64,000 nucleotides of DNA from Streptosporangium violaceochromogenes (GCF_014654615.1 NZ_BNBB01000002.1:124001-188000), one strand, 5' to 3'; shown: positions 8,982-18,454, counted from the first letter of the stretch. The notes: generated by a model not told the origin, from the letters alone. A program made the numbers and translations.

Positions 8982-10114
8982 GACCCATCTCCGTGACGCT
9001 GGTCGGCTCCAGCCCGTGGAGCCGCGACCCGCACGCCTGCGACGTCAACCTCCGCCCCGCGCTCGCCCTGGCCAAACGCCTGGGCGGCCCGTACAACGTC
9101 GTCGTGCCCGCCGGGGAGGCCGAACCGGGCCTCACCGACCTCGGCCCGGTCCGCCTCCACCGGATCCCGGGCGGCTCCCGGCCGGCGTTCCTGCGGGCGG
9201 CGCGGTGGGCGATCGACCGCGACGTACCCCGCGGCGGCGACGTCCTGATGTCGAGCGACCCGCTCGCCGCCCTGGCGGCAGAGCTGTCACGCGCCCGGCG
9301 GACCACCCCGCACATCGTGCAGATCCAAGGGGAGGTGCTGGACCCGGGCCCCGAGTACGGCGGGCCGCTCAAACGGGCGGCGCTCGCGCTGGTGTCCCGG
9401 GCGGCCGTCCGCCGCGCCTCCGCGGTGCGCGTGGTGTGCGAGACGCTCAGGGAGCGGGCGCAGCGGCTGACGCGGCGACCGGTCGGCCACGTGCCGAGCC
9501 GGGTGGACACCCGCCTGTTCCTGCCGGCCCCGGACGGCGCCCCGAAACCCGTCCACACCGTCATGGTCGGCAACCTGCTGCGCCTGAAGAACCACGAGAC
9601 CGTGCTGCGGGCGTGGCCCCTCGTCGTCAGGAGCGTTCCCGGGGCGCGGCTGGTCGTCCTCGGCGAGGGCCCCACCCGCCGGCGGCTGGCCGAGCTGGCC
9701 GGCGAACTCGGCGTCGAGGCGCACGTCGAGCTGCGCGGCAGCGTGGGACAGGCGGAGGTGATCTCGACCCTCCAGCGCGCCCGTGTGCTGGCGCACCCCT
9801 CCTGGACGGAGGGCCAGCCACGGGCGGTGCTTGAGGCGATGGCCTGCGGCCTGCCGGTGCTCTGCTCCGACATCCCCGCCCACCGCGAGATCGTCCGCCC
9901 CCCGACGGGCGAGCTGCTGGCCCCGGCCGCCGTCCGCGACTGGGCGGAGACGATCGTCGCGCTCCTGACGGACGCCGGACGCGCCCGCCGGATGGGCGAC
10001 CTGGCACGCCGCCACGTCGCCGAACACCACGACTTCGAGCTCACGATCGACCGCTTCGCCGGTTTCATCCGGGAAGTCGTCACCGGGGAACGGTCCCGGG
10101 AGAGGACGGCATGA
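8978..10114 (+). CDS. Glycosyltransferase, GT4-like
   Basis: A 378-residue GT-B glycosyltransferase. The N-terminus has VTLVGSSPWSRDPHACDVN. The C-terminal domain shows VGNLLRLKNHETVLRAWP, VVLGEGPTRRRLAELA and HPSWTEGQPRAVLEAMAC, the last being the family E-x7-E region. It starts with GTG in a GTGA overlap with the preceding glycosyltransferase and ends in an ATGA overlap with the following one, so translation is probably coupled and the enzymes made in similar amounts. The substrate is not predictable. Confidence 0.87.
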   Translation: MRPISVTLVGSSPWSRDPHACDVNLRPALALAKRLGGPYNVVVPAGEAEPGLTDLGPVRLHRIPGGSRPAFLRAARWAIDRDVPRGGDVLMSSDPLAALAAELSRARRTTPHIVQIQGEVLDPGPEYGGPLKRAALALVSRAAVRRASAVRVVCETLRERAQRLTRRPVGHVPSRVDTRLFLPAPDGAPKPVHTVMVGNLLRLKNHETVLRAWPLVVRSVPGARLVVLGEGPTRRRLAELAGELGVEAHVELRGSVGQAEVISTLQRARVLAHPSWTEGQPRAVLEAMACGLPVLCSDIPAHREIVRPPTGELLAPAAVRDWAETIVALLTDAGRARRMGDLARRHVAEHHDFELTIDRFAGFIREVVTGERSRERTA

Positions 10115-11241
10115 GAATCCTCCGCGTCGGATACAGGCTGCCCCCCGAGCCCGGCGGCAAAGAGCGCCACATCGAGCGCCTCACCCGCGAGCAGCTCCTG
10201 GTGGGCCACGAGGTGATCGTGGCCCACCGGTGGGGCAGGCCCCTTGCGGGGGCGCGGACACTGCCGCTGCCGCCGAGCCTCATCGGCAGGCTGGTCTCCC
10301 CGGGGTCGCACACGATCGCCTTCGGCCTCGACTGCGCGCGGGCGCTCCCCCGCACGGGCAAGGTCGATCTCGTCCACCTGCACGGCGACCACTGCGAGGC
10401 GCTCGCCCTCGGCCCGGCCTGCCGGCGGCTGGGCGTCCCGCTCGTCGTCACCGTCCACGGGGCGCTCACCACCCGCCATCGGCGGGTCGTGGCCCGGGCG
10501 CTGCGGCACGCCCGCGGCTTCATCGCACTGGGCACCCGGCCCCGAGACGACCTGCTGGCGGCCGGGGTCCCCGCCCGGCGGATCCTCACGATGTCGAGCG
10601 GCCTGGACCTCCCCAGGCTGGAGCGGTCACGGGCGGCGGCCGGCCCGGCCGAACCGGGGCTGATCGTCAGCGTCGGCGCGCTGGAGCGGGTCAAGAACCA
10701 CGCGCTGCTGATCGAGGCTTTCCACGCGCTGCGCGCCGTACGGCCCGGCGCACGCCTGGTCATCGCCGGGGACGGCGGCGAGCGCGCCCGGCTGGAACAG
10801 CTGGCCGGCGGGGGCGGCGGGGAGCACGGGATCTCGTTCGCCGGTCACCTGGCGGCCGAGGACACCTACGCGCTGGTGAGCCGCGCCCAGGCGTTCGTCC
10901 TGGCCTCCAGACGGCTCGCCACCGCCGGCGAGGGGGTTCCCACCGCGGCGCTGGAGGCGCTCGCCCTGGGCACCCCCGTCATCGTCTCCTCGGACGCCTC
11001 GCTCGATCCGGTCGTCACCGACGCCGGCGCCTACCGCGTCTTCCGCTCCGGTTCGGTGCCGGAGCTGGTGGCGCGGCTGCGGTCGGCGCTCGACGACGAG
11101 GCGGCCCGCCCGCGCGTGGCCGAGCGCGCGAGGCGGGCGGTCGCCGGCCTGGACTGGCCGCTGGTGGCCGCCCGCGTCGAGGAATGGTACGGGACCCTGC
11201 TGCGGGGCGGGCTCCCCCACCTGGTGGGGGCCGCCTCATGA
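10111..11241 (+). CDS. Glycosyltransferase, GT4-like
   Basis: A 376-residue GT-B enzyme starting MRILRVGYRLPPEPGGKERH, with the Gly-Gly donor-loop region typical of GT4 N-termini. VHLHGDHCEALALG and LVVTVHGALTTRHRR lie in the N-terminal domain. SVGALERVKNHALLIEAF, VIAGDGGERARLEQLA and GEGVPTAALEALALGTPV lie in the C-terminal domain. It is linked on both sides by ATGA overlaps (10111-10114 and 11238-11241). Confidence 0.87.
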   Translation: MRILRVGYRLPPEPGGKERHIERLTREQLLVGHEVIVAHRWGRPLAGARTLPLPPSLIGRLVSPGSHTIAFGLDCARALPRTGKVDLVHLHGDHCEALALGPACRRLGVPLVVTVHGALTTRHRRVVARALRHARGFIALGTRPRDDLLAAGVPARRILTMSSGLDLPRLERSRAAAGPAEPGLIVSVGALERVKNHALLIEAFHALRAVRPGARLVIAGDGGERARLEQLAGGGGGEHGISFAGHLAAEDTYALVSRAQAFVLASRRLATAGEGVPTAALEALALGTPVIVSSDASLDPVVTDAGAYRVFRSGSVPELVARLRSALDDEAARPRVAERARRAVAGLDWPLVAARVEEWYGTLLRGGLPHLVGAAS

Positions 11242-12329
11242 GGCGCCCGCACATCTGTGAGGTGGTCAAGACGCTGAACGTGGGCGGGGCCGAGGTCCTG
11301 CTCGCCGAGCGGCTGCTGGCGGCACCGCCCACGGGCAAGCGCTACACCGTCGTGTGCCAGCGGGCCTCCACCTCGGAGCTGACCCGGCGGCTGCGGGCGG
11401 CGGGCGTGGAGGTGGTCGTCACCGGGGAGGGGGCCTCCGCGCGGCTCCCCCGGCTCGCCGGGACCGTCCGGCGGCTGGCGCCGGACGTGCTCAACATCCA
11501 CTCCCCCCTCCCCGCGGCACTGCTGCGGCCCGTCTCCCGCCTGTGGAACCCCCGGCCCGTCCTGATCACCACCGTGCACAACACGTGGTACAGCGCGCCG
11601 ACGGTGGTACTGGACCGGGCGACGGGGTGGCTGGACGCCAGGACCGTCGCCGTCTCCCCCCAGGTGGCCACCGCCGTCACGACGTGGGGCTCGCGCGTGC
11701 TGCGCACCCGCGTCCACGGGATTGACGTGGCCCGGCGGAGGCGGTGGGCGGCGCAGGCGGAGCGGACCAGGCGGGAGTGGGACGTCCCCTCGGGCGCCTT
11801 CCTCGTCGCGCACGTGGCCAACTTCCGCGTGGAGAAGAACCACGCGATGCTCCTGGAGGCCGCGGCCGAGGTGATCGCCGCCGACTCCCGGGCCCTGTTC
11901 CTGCTGTCGGGGTCCGGCCCGCTGTACGAGCGGGTGGCCGCCCGCGCGGCCGAGACGGGCTCCGGCGCCCTGCGCCTGCTCGGGTACGTGCCGGACGCCG
12001 GACGGCTGATCGCCTGCGCCGACCTTCTGGTGCTCAGCTCCTTCAACGAGGGGCTGCCCGTCGTCGTCATGGAGGCGCTCGCGGCGGGCGTGCCGGTCGT
12101 CTCCACCGCCGTCGGCGGGGTGCCCCACCTGATCACCGACGGGCACAACGGTCTTCTCACCCCCCCGGGGGACCCCCGAGCGCTCGCGCGGGCCATCCTG
12201 CGCGCGATGCGTCCCGAGACGCACGCCGCCCTCCGGCGGGGGGCGGCGGACAGCGCCGGGCTCGTCGACATCGGCCTGACCGCGGAGTGGTTCGACAGGC
12301 TGTACGACGAGGTCTGCCCCCTGCCATGA
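11238..12329 (+). CDS. Glycosyltransferase, GT4-like
   Basis: A 363-residue enzyme. The start ATG overlaps the stop of the gene before (ATGA), and the protein begins MRRPHICEVVKTLNVGGAEV, a GT4 N-terminus with the GGAE loop. The frame stays open far upstream, but that is GC-bias read-through inside the neighbour. C-terminal motifs are VANFRVEKNHAMLLEAA, LSGSGPLYERVAARA and SFNEGLPVVVMEALAAG. The acceptor-side helix contains TVHNTWYSAPTVV. It ends in another ATGA overlap with the flippase gene. Confidence 0.87.
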   Translation: MRRPHICEVVKTLNVGGAEVLLAERLLAAPPTGKRYTVVCQRASTSELTRRLRAAGVEVVVTGEGASARLPRLAGTVRRLAPDVLNIHSPLPAALLRPVSRLWNPRPVLITTVHNTWYSAPTVVLDRATGWLDARTVAVSPQVATAVTTWGSRVLRTRVHGIDVARRRRWAAQAERTRREWDVPSGAFLVAHVANFRVEKNHAMLLEAAAEVIAADSRALFLLSGSGPLYERVAARAAETGSGALRLLGYVPDAGRLIACADLLVLSSFNEGLPVVVMEALAAGVPVVSTAVGGVPHLITDGHNGLLTPPGDPRALARAILRAMRPETHAALRRGAADSAGLVDIGLTAEWFDRLYDEVCPLP

Positions 12330-13660
12330 CGCCCTTACTCGAACGCGTGATCCGGCGGGCGCGTCCGCCGGGAACGCGGCATCTGCTGACGTTCACCTCG
12401 CTCACCGTCGCCGGTCAGAGCGAGGCGGTCCTCTCCATGCTCGGCCTGGTCGCGCTGGTACGGCTGGCGGGAGCCGAGCGGTCCGGCACGCTCATCTTCG
12501 CGCAGGCGCTCGCGAGCGTCTGGTTCCTGCTGCTCGACCCCCGCCTGGAGGACGCCGCCCAGCGCTTCGTCCCGATCGAGCAGCGGCGGAGCGGGCGGGG
12601 GGCGGCGCTCTACGCCCGCCTGCTGGGGTGGGACGTGGCGATCGGCGCCGCGGCGAGCGGCGCCGGCCTGGTGCTGGTGCTGGGGGCCCGGCTGCTGGGG
12701 TGGGCCACGGACGACCTGGCGCTCATGCTGGCCCTGGCGGTCGTCTCCGGCGGGGCGGCGGCGTCGACCGGCGCGGCGGGAGCGGCCTTCGCCCTGACCG
12801 ACCGCCTGCGCGCCTTCGGCGTCCTGCGGCTGCGCTGCACGGCCGTCTCGGTCGCGCTGGCCCTGGGCGGGCTGCTCGCCCTCGGCCCGGCGGGCTACCT
12901 GGCCGGCCAGGCCGCGGGCGCGATCGTGACGGCCGCGGTGCTCGGCAGGCTGTCGCTGCGGGTGGTCCGCGCGGACATGGGGACGGTCGCGGGCACGGGA
13001 CCGGCCGCGGCCGACGTCCCGATGCCGGCCGGCCTCGCCGGCTTCACCCTGAAGGCGTCGGCGAGCACGTCGGTGGCGGCGGCGTCGGAGTCGGGCGTCC
13101 TCGCGCTGGCCGGCCTCCTCGGGGACCCCGCCCTGGTGACCGTCCTGAAGCTCGCCTCGGCCCCCGGCCGCCTCTACACCACGCTGATCAGCCCGGTGGC
13201 CTCCATGCTCCACCCCCGGCTGGCCCGGGCCGCCACGGCCGGGGAGACGGCGCCCATCAGGCGGGACGTGCTGCGCTCGACCCTCCTGCTCGGCGCGGCC
13301 GGGGCCGGGGCGCTCGCGGTCGCGGTGCCGGTGATGGGCGAGGCGCTCGGCCTGGTCTACGGCGCCGTGTACGCGCAGGCGGGGCAGACGGCGCTGCTCC
13401 TGCTGGCGGTCGCCTGCGTGAAGGGAGGCGTGTCCTGGTCCAAGGTGCTGCCCCTGGCCCTGGGCAGGCCCGCCTGGCGGCTCACCTACCTGTCGGTGGA
13501 GGGCGTCTCGCTGCTCGCCCTGCTCTTCGCCGCCGACCGGCTGGCACCGGGCGCGCTGCCGACCTCGGTGGCCTTCGGGTGGGGGTCGCTGGCCCTGGCC
13601 GTCCTCGGAAGCGGCGTCTGGATCACCCTGATGAGAGGACTGACGGCCGCCGATGAGTGA
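12326..13660 (+). CDS. Wzx-like lipid-linked oligosaccharide flippase
   Basis: A 444-residue protein with roughly 12 hydrophobic segments and little soluble sequence, starting MTPLLERVIRRARPPGTRH. Hydrophobic pairs separated by short Arg-rich loops fit the MOP/oligosaccharide-flippase superfamily (PST type). It would move the lipid-linked repeat unit across the membrane. The call rests on topology, length and position between glycosyltransferases and a polymerase rather than on a single motif. Start and stop overlap both neighbours (ATGA at 12326; eight bases ATGAGTGA at 13653). Confidence 0.72.
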   Translation: MTPLLERVIRRARPPGTRHLLTFTSLTVAGQSEAVLSMLGLVALVRLAGAERSGTLIFAQALASVWFLLLDPRLEDAAQRFVPIEQRRSGRGAALYARLLGWDVAIGAAASGAGLVLVLGARLLGWATDDLALMLALAVVSGGAAASTGAAGAAFALTDRLRAFGVLRLRCTAVSVALALGGLLALGPAGYLAGQAAGAIVTAAVLGRLSLRVVRADMGTVAGTGPAAADVPMPAGLAGFTLKASASTSVAAASESGVLALAGLLGDPALVTVLKLASAPGRLYTTLISPVASMLHPRLARAATAGETAPIRRDVLRSTLLLGAAGAGALAVAVPVMGEALGLVYGAVYAQAGQTALLLLAVACVKGGVSWSKVLPLALGRPAWRLTYLSVEGVSLLALLFAADRLAPGALPTSVAFGWGSLALAVLGSGVWITLMRGLTAADE

Positions 13661-14963
13661 ACCCGCCCGCGTGATCCGTACCATCGCGGCACCGGGGTCG
13701 TCCTCGGCCGCGCGCGTGGCGCTCGGCGCCGCCGCGGCGCTCGGCGCGATGCTCGCCGACGAGCTCGGCACGGCCCTTCCCCTGGGGAAGGCGCTGTGGG
13801 GGCTGGCGCTGTTCACGCTCCCCGTCGACCTGCTGCCGGCGCTCCTGGTCGTCACCTTGAGGATGACGACGCCCGTGCTCGGCGACCTTCTGCCCAGCGA
13901 CCTGATCGCGGCCCTCTACGTGACGCGCCTGGCCGCGAGCTCGCGTGTCCTGTCCATCCGGGTGGCGCCGTCGCACGCCGCGCTGACCGCGTTCTTCGGC
14001 TGGGCGATCCTGGTGACCGTGTCGCGCGGCGGCCCGCTGCTGCCGCTGGCCCACATCATGCTCTACGCGGCGGCCGGGGTGGCGCTCACCCATCGCCCGC
14101 AGGCCAGGACCGGCCTGGTGTGGGGGATGCTCGGGCTCGCCCTGTACGAGACGGTCGTGCACCTGCCCGAGCTGCCCGCCAGGCTGCACGGCGTGATCAT
14201 CGGGGATCCGGCCCAGACGGGCGCGCTGCTGCTGGCCTGCCTGCTGTTCACCTCCCTGCTGCCGCTGCCCTCCCCGGGACGCGCCGTCGTCTACGCCCTG
14301 CTCGTGACCGGCGTCGCCGCGACCCAGACGCGCTCGGTGTGGTTCGCGCTGGGCGTCGTGACGGTGGCGGCGTTCCTTCCCCGGCGCTGGTACGTCCCGG
14401 CGGGCCTGCCGTTGCTGCTGGCCCCGCCCTCGCTGCTCGCCGCCTCGCAGGTCACCGCCCTCTTCGGGCTGAACGGAGAGTCCCTCGACCTGCGGGTGCA
14501 GGGGATCACGGCGGGGCTGCGGAGGCTGTGGGAGAACCCTCTGACCGGCCACGGGTGGGCCGTCCACGAGACGGGCCCCGCCGGCCTGCTCGACGTGCCC
14601 GTCTACAACCTCTGGGTCCATCTGGGGGTCGCCACCGGCGTGGTGGGCGTGGCACTGTTCGCGCTCTACGTCGTCCTGCTGTCGGCGGAGACGGCGGGCG
14701 CGCCGAGCTGTTTTCTCTTCCTCACCGCGGTGCTGGCCATGTCGCTGACGGAGGTCCCGCTCTACGGCGGTTCGATCATGGCGCTGCTCTTCTTCGCCCT
14801 GACGTCCGTCCGGCGCGGGGAGGAGTCCTCCGGGCCCGGCGGCGGGCCTGGGCCCGGGGGCGGCGGCGGAGGCGGGGTTCCCGCCCCCGGGCCCGAGGAC
14901 GGGACCCGGCCGGGAGCAGATCAGCCCCCGGCCGGGAGCAGGTCGTCCAGAAGCCGGGCGTAG
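13653..14963 (+). CDS. Wzy-like O-antigen/exopolysaccharide polymerase
   Basis: A 436-residue polytopic protein with about ten hydrophobic segments. A large periplasmic-type loop contains GLNGESLDLRVQGITAG, LRRLWENPLTGHGWAVHE and an YNLWVHLGVATG segment. The pattern R-x(n)-W-ENPLTGHG-x(n)-H matches the Wzy_C/O-antigen-ligase family loop. It would polymerise repeat units outside the membrane. The C-terminal ~50 residues are Gly/Pro-rich and low complexity (positions ~14820-14920) and are probably dispensable. The last 43 bases overlap the 3' end of the convergent glycosyltransferase. Ligase activity is the main alternative. Confidence 0.75.
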   Translation: MSEPARVIRTIAAPGSSSAARVALGAAAALGAMLADELGTALPLGKALWGLALFTLPVDLLPALLVVTLRMTTPVLGDLLPSDLIAALYVTRLAASSRVLSIRVAPSHAALTAFFGWAILVTVSRGGPLLPLAHIMLYAAAGVALTHRPQARTGLVWGMLGLALYETVVHLPELPARLHGVIIGDPAQTGALLLACLLFTSLLPLPSPGRAVVYALLVTGVAATQTRSVWFALGVVTVAAFLPRRWYVPAGLPLLLAPPSLLAASQVTALFGLNGESLDLRVQGITAGLRRLWENPLTGHGWAVHETGPAGLLDVPVYNLWVHLGVATGVVGVALFALYVVLLSAETAGAPSCFLFLTAVLAMSLTEVPLYGGSIMALLFFALTSVRRGEESSGPGGGPGPGGGGGGGVPAPGPEDGTRPGADQPPAGSRSSRSRA

Positions 14964-15964
14964 GCCGCGCCCAGGACGTCCCAGTCGACCTGACGCGCCG
15001 CCTCGCGCGCCTTCGCCGCGAGCTCCGACCGCAGCGCCTCGTCGCCGAGCAGCCGCGTCAGCGCCGCGACGAACTCCGCGGGCGAGTCCACCACCAGCCC
15101 GCAGCCCAGCCGGCCGATCGGCTCCGTCGGAACCGCGCGGTAGCCGACCACGGGTACGGCGCAGCCGACGAACTGGGCCACCTTGACCGACGACCGGGTG
15201 TGGGAGATCCGGCGGGGGTACACCCCCGCGTCGAAGGCGGACATGTAGGCGGGCACCTCGTCGGCGGGTACGTATCCGACGAGCTCGACGTCGTGCCTGC
15301 CGGCGAGCCTGCGGCGCAGCGCCTTGCCGATCCCGCCGACCAGCCAGAGCCGGGCGCGCGGGCAGGCGGCCACCACCCGGGGCCACAGCTCGTCGACCAG
15401 GTGGTCCACGTCGTAGGCGGGTTCGCATCCCCTGTCCGCGGCGGTCAGGTGCCAGGCTGCGACGTAGCCGACGGTCAGCTCCCCCGGCCGCTTGCGCTCG
15501 CCCACCCGCCGGGCCGTCCGGGGGGTGATCACCACCGGTTTCAGCCCGTGGCCCACGACGTGGATCGGGAGGGTGAGCCCCAGCTCGCGGTAGCGGCCGG
15601 CGGCCTGCGGGTTGGTGACGACCACGGCCGCGACGTGCTCCGAGGAGCGCAGCGCGGCGACCTCCCCCTCGGTGAAGAACGGGTCGTCCATGTCGACCAC
15701 GACCGGGAAGTCAACAAATGCGAGATGCCTGAGATTGGTGATGAATCCATACCGGTAGGCTCTCGCGGCCATGCCGAAGAGAGCGCGGCCGTGAATGCCC
15801 ATTGTGGCGTCGAGGGCGCGAAATTGCAGGCCCCGCAGGACCCTCCGGCCCGAGCAGACCAGCATCAGGTTGTCCACTCGGCCGAGATAAGGAAGCAGGC
15901 TCTCATAACGCGCGTTGTTCACGCTCTTGAACCAGATATTCGTATGGAATATCCGATTTGACAT
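14921..15964 (-). CDS. Glycosyltransferase (GT-B fold), reversed within the cluster
   Basis: A 347-residue protein. The start ATG at 15964 has AGAGGTCAGG just upstream and gives MSNRIFHTNIWFKSVNNARY. The N-terminal domain contains VDMDDPFFTEGEVAAL and VVVTNPQAAGRYRELGL. The C-terminal domain contains RLWLVGGIGKALRRRLAG and YMSAFDAGVYPRRISHTRSS followed by VKVAQFVGCAVPVVGY, a GT1/GumK-like donor-site arrangement with no classic GT4 E-x7-E. It is the only glycosyltransferase here on the minus strand and has its own promoter region. The first ~90 codons (15700-15964) are visibly less GC-rich than the rest, suggesting separate ancestry. Confidence 0.75.
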   Translation of the reverse strand: MSNRIFHTNIWFKSVNNARYESLLPYLGRVDNLMLVCSGRRVLRGLQFRALDATMGIHGRALFGMAARAYRYGFITNLRHLAFVDFPVVVDMDDPFFTEGEVAALRSSEHVAAVVVTNPQAAGRYRELGLTLPIHVVGHGLKPVVITPRTARRVGERKRPGELTVGYVAAWHLTAADRGCEPAYDVDHLVDELWPRVVAACPRARLWLVGGIGKALRRRLAGRHDVELVGYVPADEVPAYMSAFDAGVYPRRISHTRSSVKVAQFVGCAVPVVGYRAVPTEPIGRLGCGLVVDSPAEFVAALTRLLGDEALRSELAAKAREAARQVDWDVLGAAYARLLDDLLPAGG

Positions 15965-16236
15965 GACCTGACCTCTTCGCAGGTCGGACAGATGAACCCT
16001 GTTGAAATCCACAGGCGTCACCGTCCACCAACGGGCACCTCCTATCAAGGAAGACACGCCAGATCCCCCGGCTCGGCGCGCGCGCCGTTCAATGAATACA
16101 TCAACAAACGAAATGGATCACGAGGGGGTACGGAATATGGAAACATTTCGCCGACCTCGCGACGGCCTCGGAGGGAGGGATCGGGCACCGGGCTAGATTC
16201 TCCGGCGTGAACCTGGCCCAGCCTCGAGGAGCCCGT
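15965..16236. other. Divergent intergenic region in the glycan cluster
   Basis: This 272-base spacer separates the reversed glycosyltransferase from the next plus-strand glycosyltransferase. Its centre (about 16085-16160) is AT-richer than the surroundings, with runs such as GAATATGGAAACATTT. It is the most likely place for divergent promoters, but no strong -35/-10 pair stands out. Confidence 0.5.
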
Positions 16237-17430
16237 ATGAAACCGGACGGCCGGATTCGTGTCATGGAGATCATCGCCCGGTTGAACGTGGGCGGCCCCG
16301 CCACACAGGTGACGGGACTGCTGCAACGGCTGAACCCCCAGGAGTTCGACCACCGCCTCTACACCGGCCACGTCGGCGCGGACGAGGGCGACCACCTGGA
16401 CCTGAAGGACCCGGCGATCCGGGTGCACCCGGTTCCCGGGCTCGGCCGGTCGATCAGACCCTCCGACGACGTACGCGCCCTGGCGCGGCTGGTGGGCGCC
16501 ATGCGGGAGTTCCGGCCGCACGTCGTCCACACCCGGACGGCGAAGGCGGGCGCCCTCGGAAGGGTGGCGGCCCGCCTGTCCGGGGTCGGCGCGGCGCGGA
16601 TGCACGTCTTCCACGGCCACCTCCTCAACGGGTACTTCTCCGGGCCGAAACGCTCGCTCTACGTGCGCTCGGAACGCCTGCTGGCCTCCATGACCGACCG
16701 CCTGGTGACCGTCGGCACCCGGGTCCGCGACGAGCTGCTCGACGCCGGGATCGGCCGCCCGGAGCAGTACGCCGTCGTCCCCCCCGGCGTACGGCTCGGC
16801 CCGCTCCCCGGGCGCGAGGCCGCCCGCGCCGCCCTGGGCCTGCCGCCCGGAGCACCGGTCGTGGCCTACGTCGGCAGGCTCACCCAGGTGAAGCGGCCCG
16901 ACCGGTTCACCGCCGCGGCCCGCTCCGTCCTGCGGCTGGTGCCCGAGTGCCGCTTCGTCGTCTGCGGCGGCGGCGAGCTGCGCGGGCAGGTCGAGCGGAG
17001 CGTCGCGCCCCTGGGGCACGCCTTCCACCTGCTCGGCTGGAGGAGCGACGTGGAGACGGTGTACGCGGCGGCCGACGTGATCCTGCTGACCTCCGACAAC
17101 GAGGGCACGCCCCTGACGCTGGTCGAGGCCGGCATGGCGGGGGTTCCCGCGGTCTCCACCCGGGTCGGGAGCGTCGCGGAGGTCGTCCTGGACGGGCGGA
17201 CCGGTCTGCTGACCTCGGCCGACCCCGTCGAGATGGCCGAGCACACCGTGAGGCTGCTCCGGGACCCGGCGCTCGCCGGCCGGATGGGCGAGGAGGCGCG
17301 GCGGTGGACGAGCACCGCGTTCGCCGTGGAACGCCTGGTCGCCGACACCGAGGCCCTGTACCGATCGCTGGGCGGGGAGCGCCGCGATCGTCCCGTCACG
17401 TCAGAGACCATTGGGGGAGTGAACAAGTGA
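16237..17430 (+). CDS. Glycosyltransferase, GT4-like
   Basis: A 397-residue protein. The ATG at 16237 is chosen over a GTG 30 bases upstream because CGAGGAG sits 6 bases before it. The N-terminus is MKPDGRIRVMEIIARLNVGG, with the GG(P)AxQ donor loop. It also has HVVHTRTAKAGALGRVAA and HVFHGHLLNGYFS, then YVGRLTQVKRPDRF, VVCGGGELRGQVERSV and DNEGTPLTLVEAGMAGVP. These resemble the WcaA/EpsD-type lipid-linked sugar transferases of exopolysaccharide clusters. Its stop overlaps the next start (GTGA), so it leads a second coupled group with the two epimerases. Confidence 0.87.
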   Translation: MKPDGRIRVMEIIARLNVGGPATQVTGLLQRLNPQEFDHRLYTGHVGADEGDHLDLKDPAIRVHPVPGLGRSIRPSDDVRALARLVGAMREFRPHVVHTRTAKAGALGRVAARLSGVGAARMHVFHGHLLNGYFSGPKRSLYVRSERLLASMTDRLVTVGTRVRDELLDAGIGRPEQYAVVPPGVRLGPLPGREAARAALGLPPGAPVVAYVGRLTQVKRPDRFTAAARSVLRLVPECRFVVCGGGELRGQVERSVAPLGHAFHLLGWRSDVETVYAAADVILLTSDNEGTPLTLVEAGMAGVPAVSTRVGSVAEVVLDGRTGLLTSADPVEMAEHTVRLLRDPALAGRMGEEARRWTSTAFAVERLVADTEALYRSLGGERRDRPVTSETIGGVNK

Positions 17431-18395
17431 GAGTTCTGGTGACCGGGGGCGCCGGGTTCATCGGTGCGAACCTGTGCCGCGCGCTCGCCACCCGGCCCGA
17501 AGTCGAGAACATCACGGTCCTGGACGACCTGAGCAGCGGGAACCTCGCCAACCTCGACGGCGTCGGGGTGGACTTCACCAGGGGCAGCATCCTGGAGCCG
17601 GGCCTCCTCGCCGATCTCGTCGGCGAGGCCACCCACGTGATCCACCTGGCCGCCCGGCCCTCGGTGCCCCGGTCGCTGACCGACCCGCTGGCCTCCCACG
17701 CCGTCAACGCCACCGGCACCCTCCACGTCCTGGAGGCGTGCCGCAGGCACCGAAGGCACCTGATCCTCGCCTCCTCCTCGTCGGTGTACGGCGACCGCCC
17801 CGAGCAGCGCAAGCACGAGGAGCTGGCCACCCGCCCGATGAGCCCGTACGGCGCCAGCAAGCTGGCCATGGAGTCCTACTCCCTGGCCTACGCCGAAAGC
17901 TACGGCCTGCCGGTCCTGCCGTTCCGCTTCTTCAACGTCTACGGCCCCCTGCAGGCCGCCGGCCACGCCTACGCGGCCGTCATCCCGGCGTTCGTGTCCG
18001 CGGCCCTGCGGGGCCTGCCGCTGCCGATCCACGGCGACGGCACCCAGGCGCGCGACTTCACCTACGTGGGGTCGGTGGTCGGCGTCCTGGTCGACGCCGC
18101 CGTCCGCGAGGTGACGAGCAGGACGCCGGTGAACCTCGCGTTCGGCACCCGTGTCTCCCTGCTGACCCTGCGGGACGTCCTGGCCTCGGTGCTCGGCGGG
18201 CCAATCGAGACGGCGTTCCTGCCGCCGAGGGCGGGCGACATCCGGGAGTCGCAGGCCGCGGCCGACCTGCTCGCCGGCCTGTTCCCCGGCGTGTGTCCCG
18301 TGCCGCTGGAGGAGGGACTCCGCCTGACCGTCGCGTGGTTCGAGAAGACCGCGAGCACGGCCCCCGCCGCGGCACGCGGGGCCCAGAGCCCGTGA
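17427..18395 (+). CDS. NAD-dependent sugar-nucleotide epimerase (extended SDR)
   Basis: A 322-residue extended short-chain dehydrogenase. The Rossmann motif TGGAGFIGANL is at the N-terminus. The acid/active-site region SSSSVYGD and the catalytic SPYGASKLAMESYS (Y-x3-K) follow. FRFFNVYGPLQ and the substrate-side GDGTQARDFTYV match UDP-glucose/UDP-glucuronate 4-epimerase-type enzymes. It would make an activated sugar for the cluster. The exact conversion is not decided by sequence. It starts with GTG overlapping the stop of the preceding glycosyltransferase. Confidence 0.85.
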   Translation: MRVLVTGGAGFIGANLCRALATRPEVENITVLDDLSSGNLANLDGVGVDFTRGSILEPGLLADLVGEATHVIHLAARPSVPRSLTDPLASHAVNATGTLHVLEACRRHRRHLILASSSSVYGDRPEQRKHEELATRPMSPYGASKLAMESYSLAYAESYGLPVLPFRFFNVYGPLQAAGHAYAAVIPAFVSAALRGLPLPIHGDGTQARDFTYVGSVVGVLVDAAVREVTSRTPVNLAFGTRVSLLTLRDVLASVLGGPIETAFLPPRAGDIRESQAAADLLAGLFPGVCPVPLEEGLRLTVAWFEKTASTAPAAARGAQSP

Positions 18396-18454
18396 CCACG
18401 CCGTGTCCTCACCATCCGAAAAGCACCTTTTATCCGCGAAGTCTGGAGAAGTCG

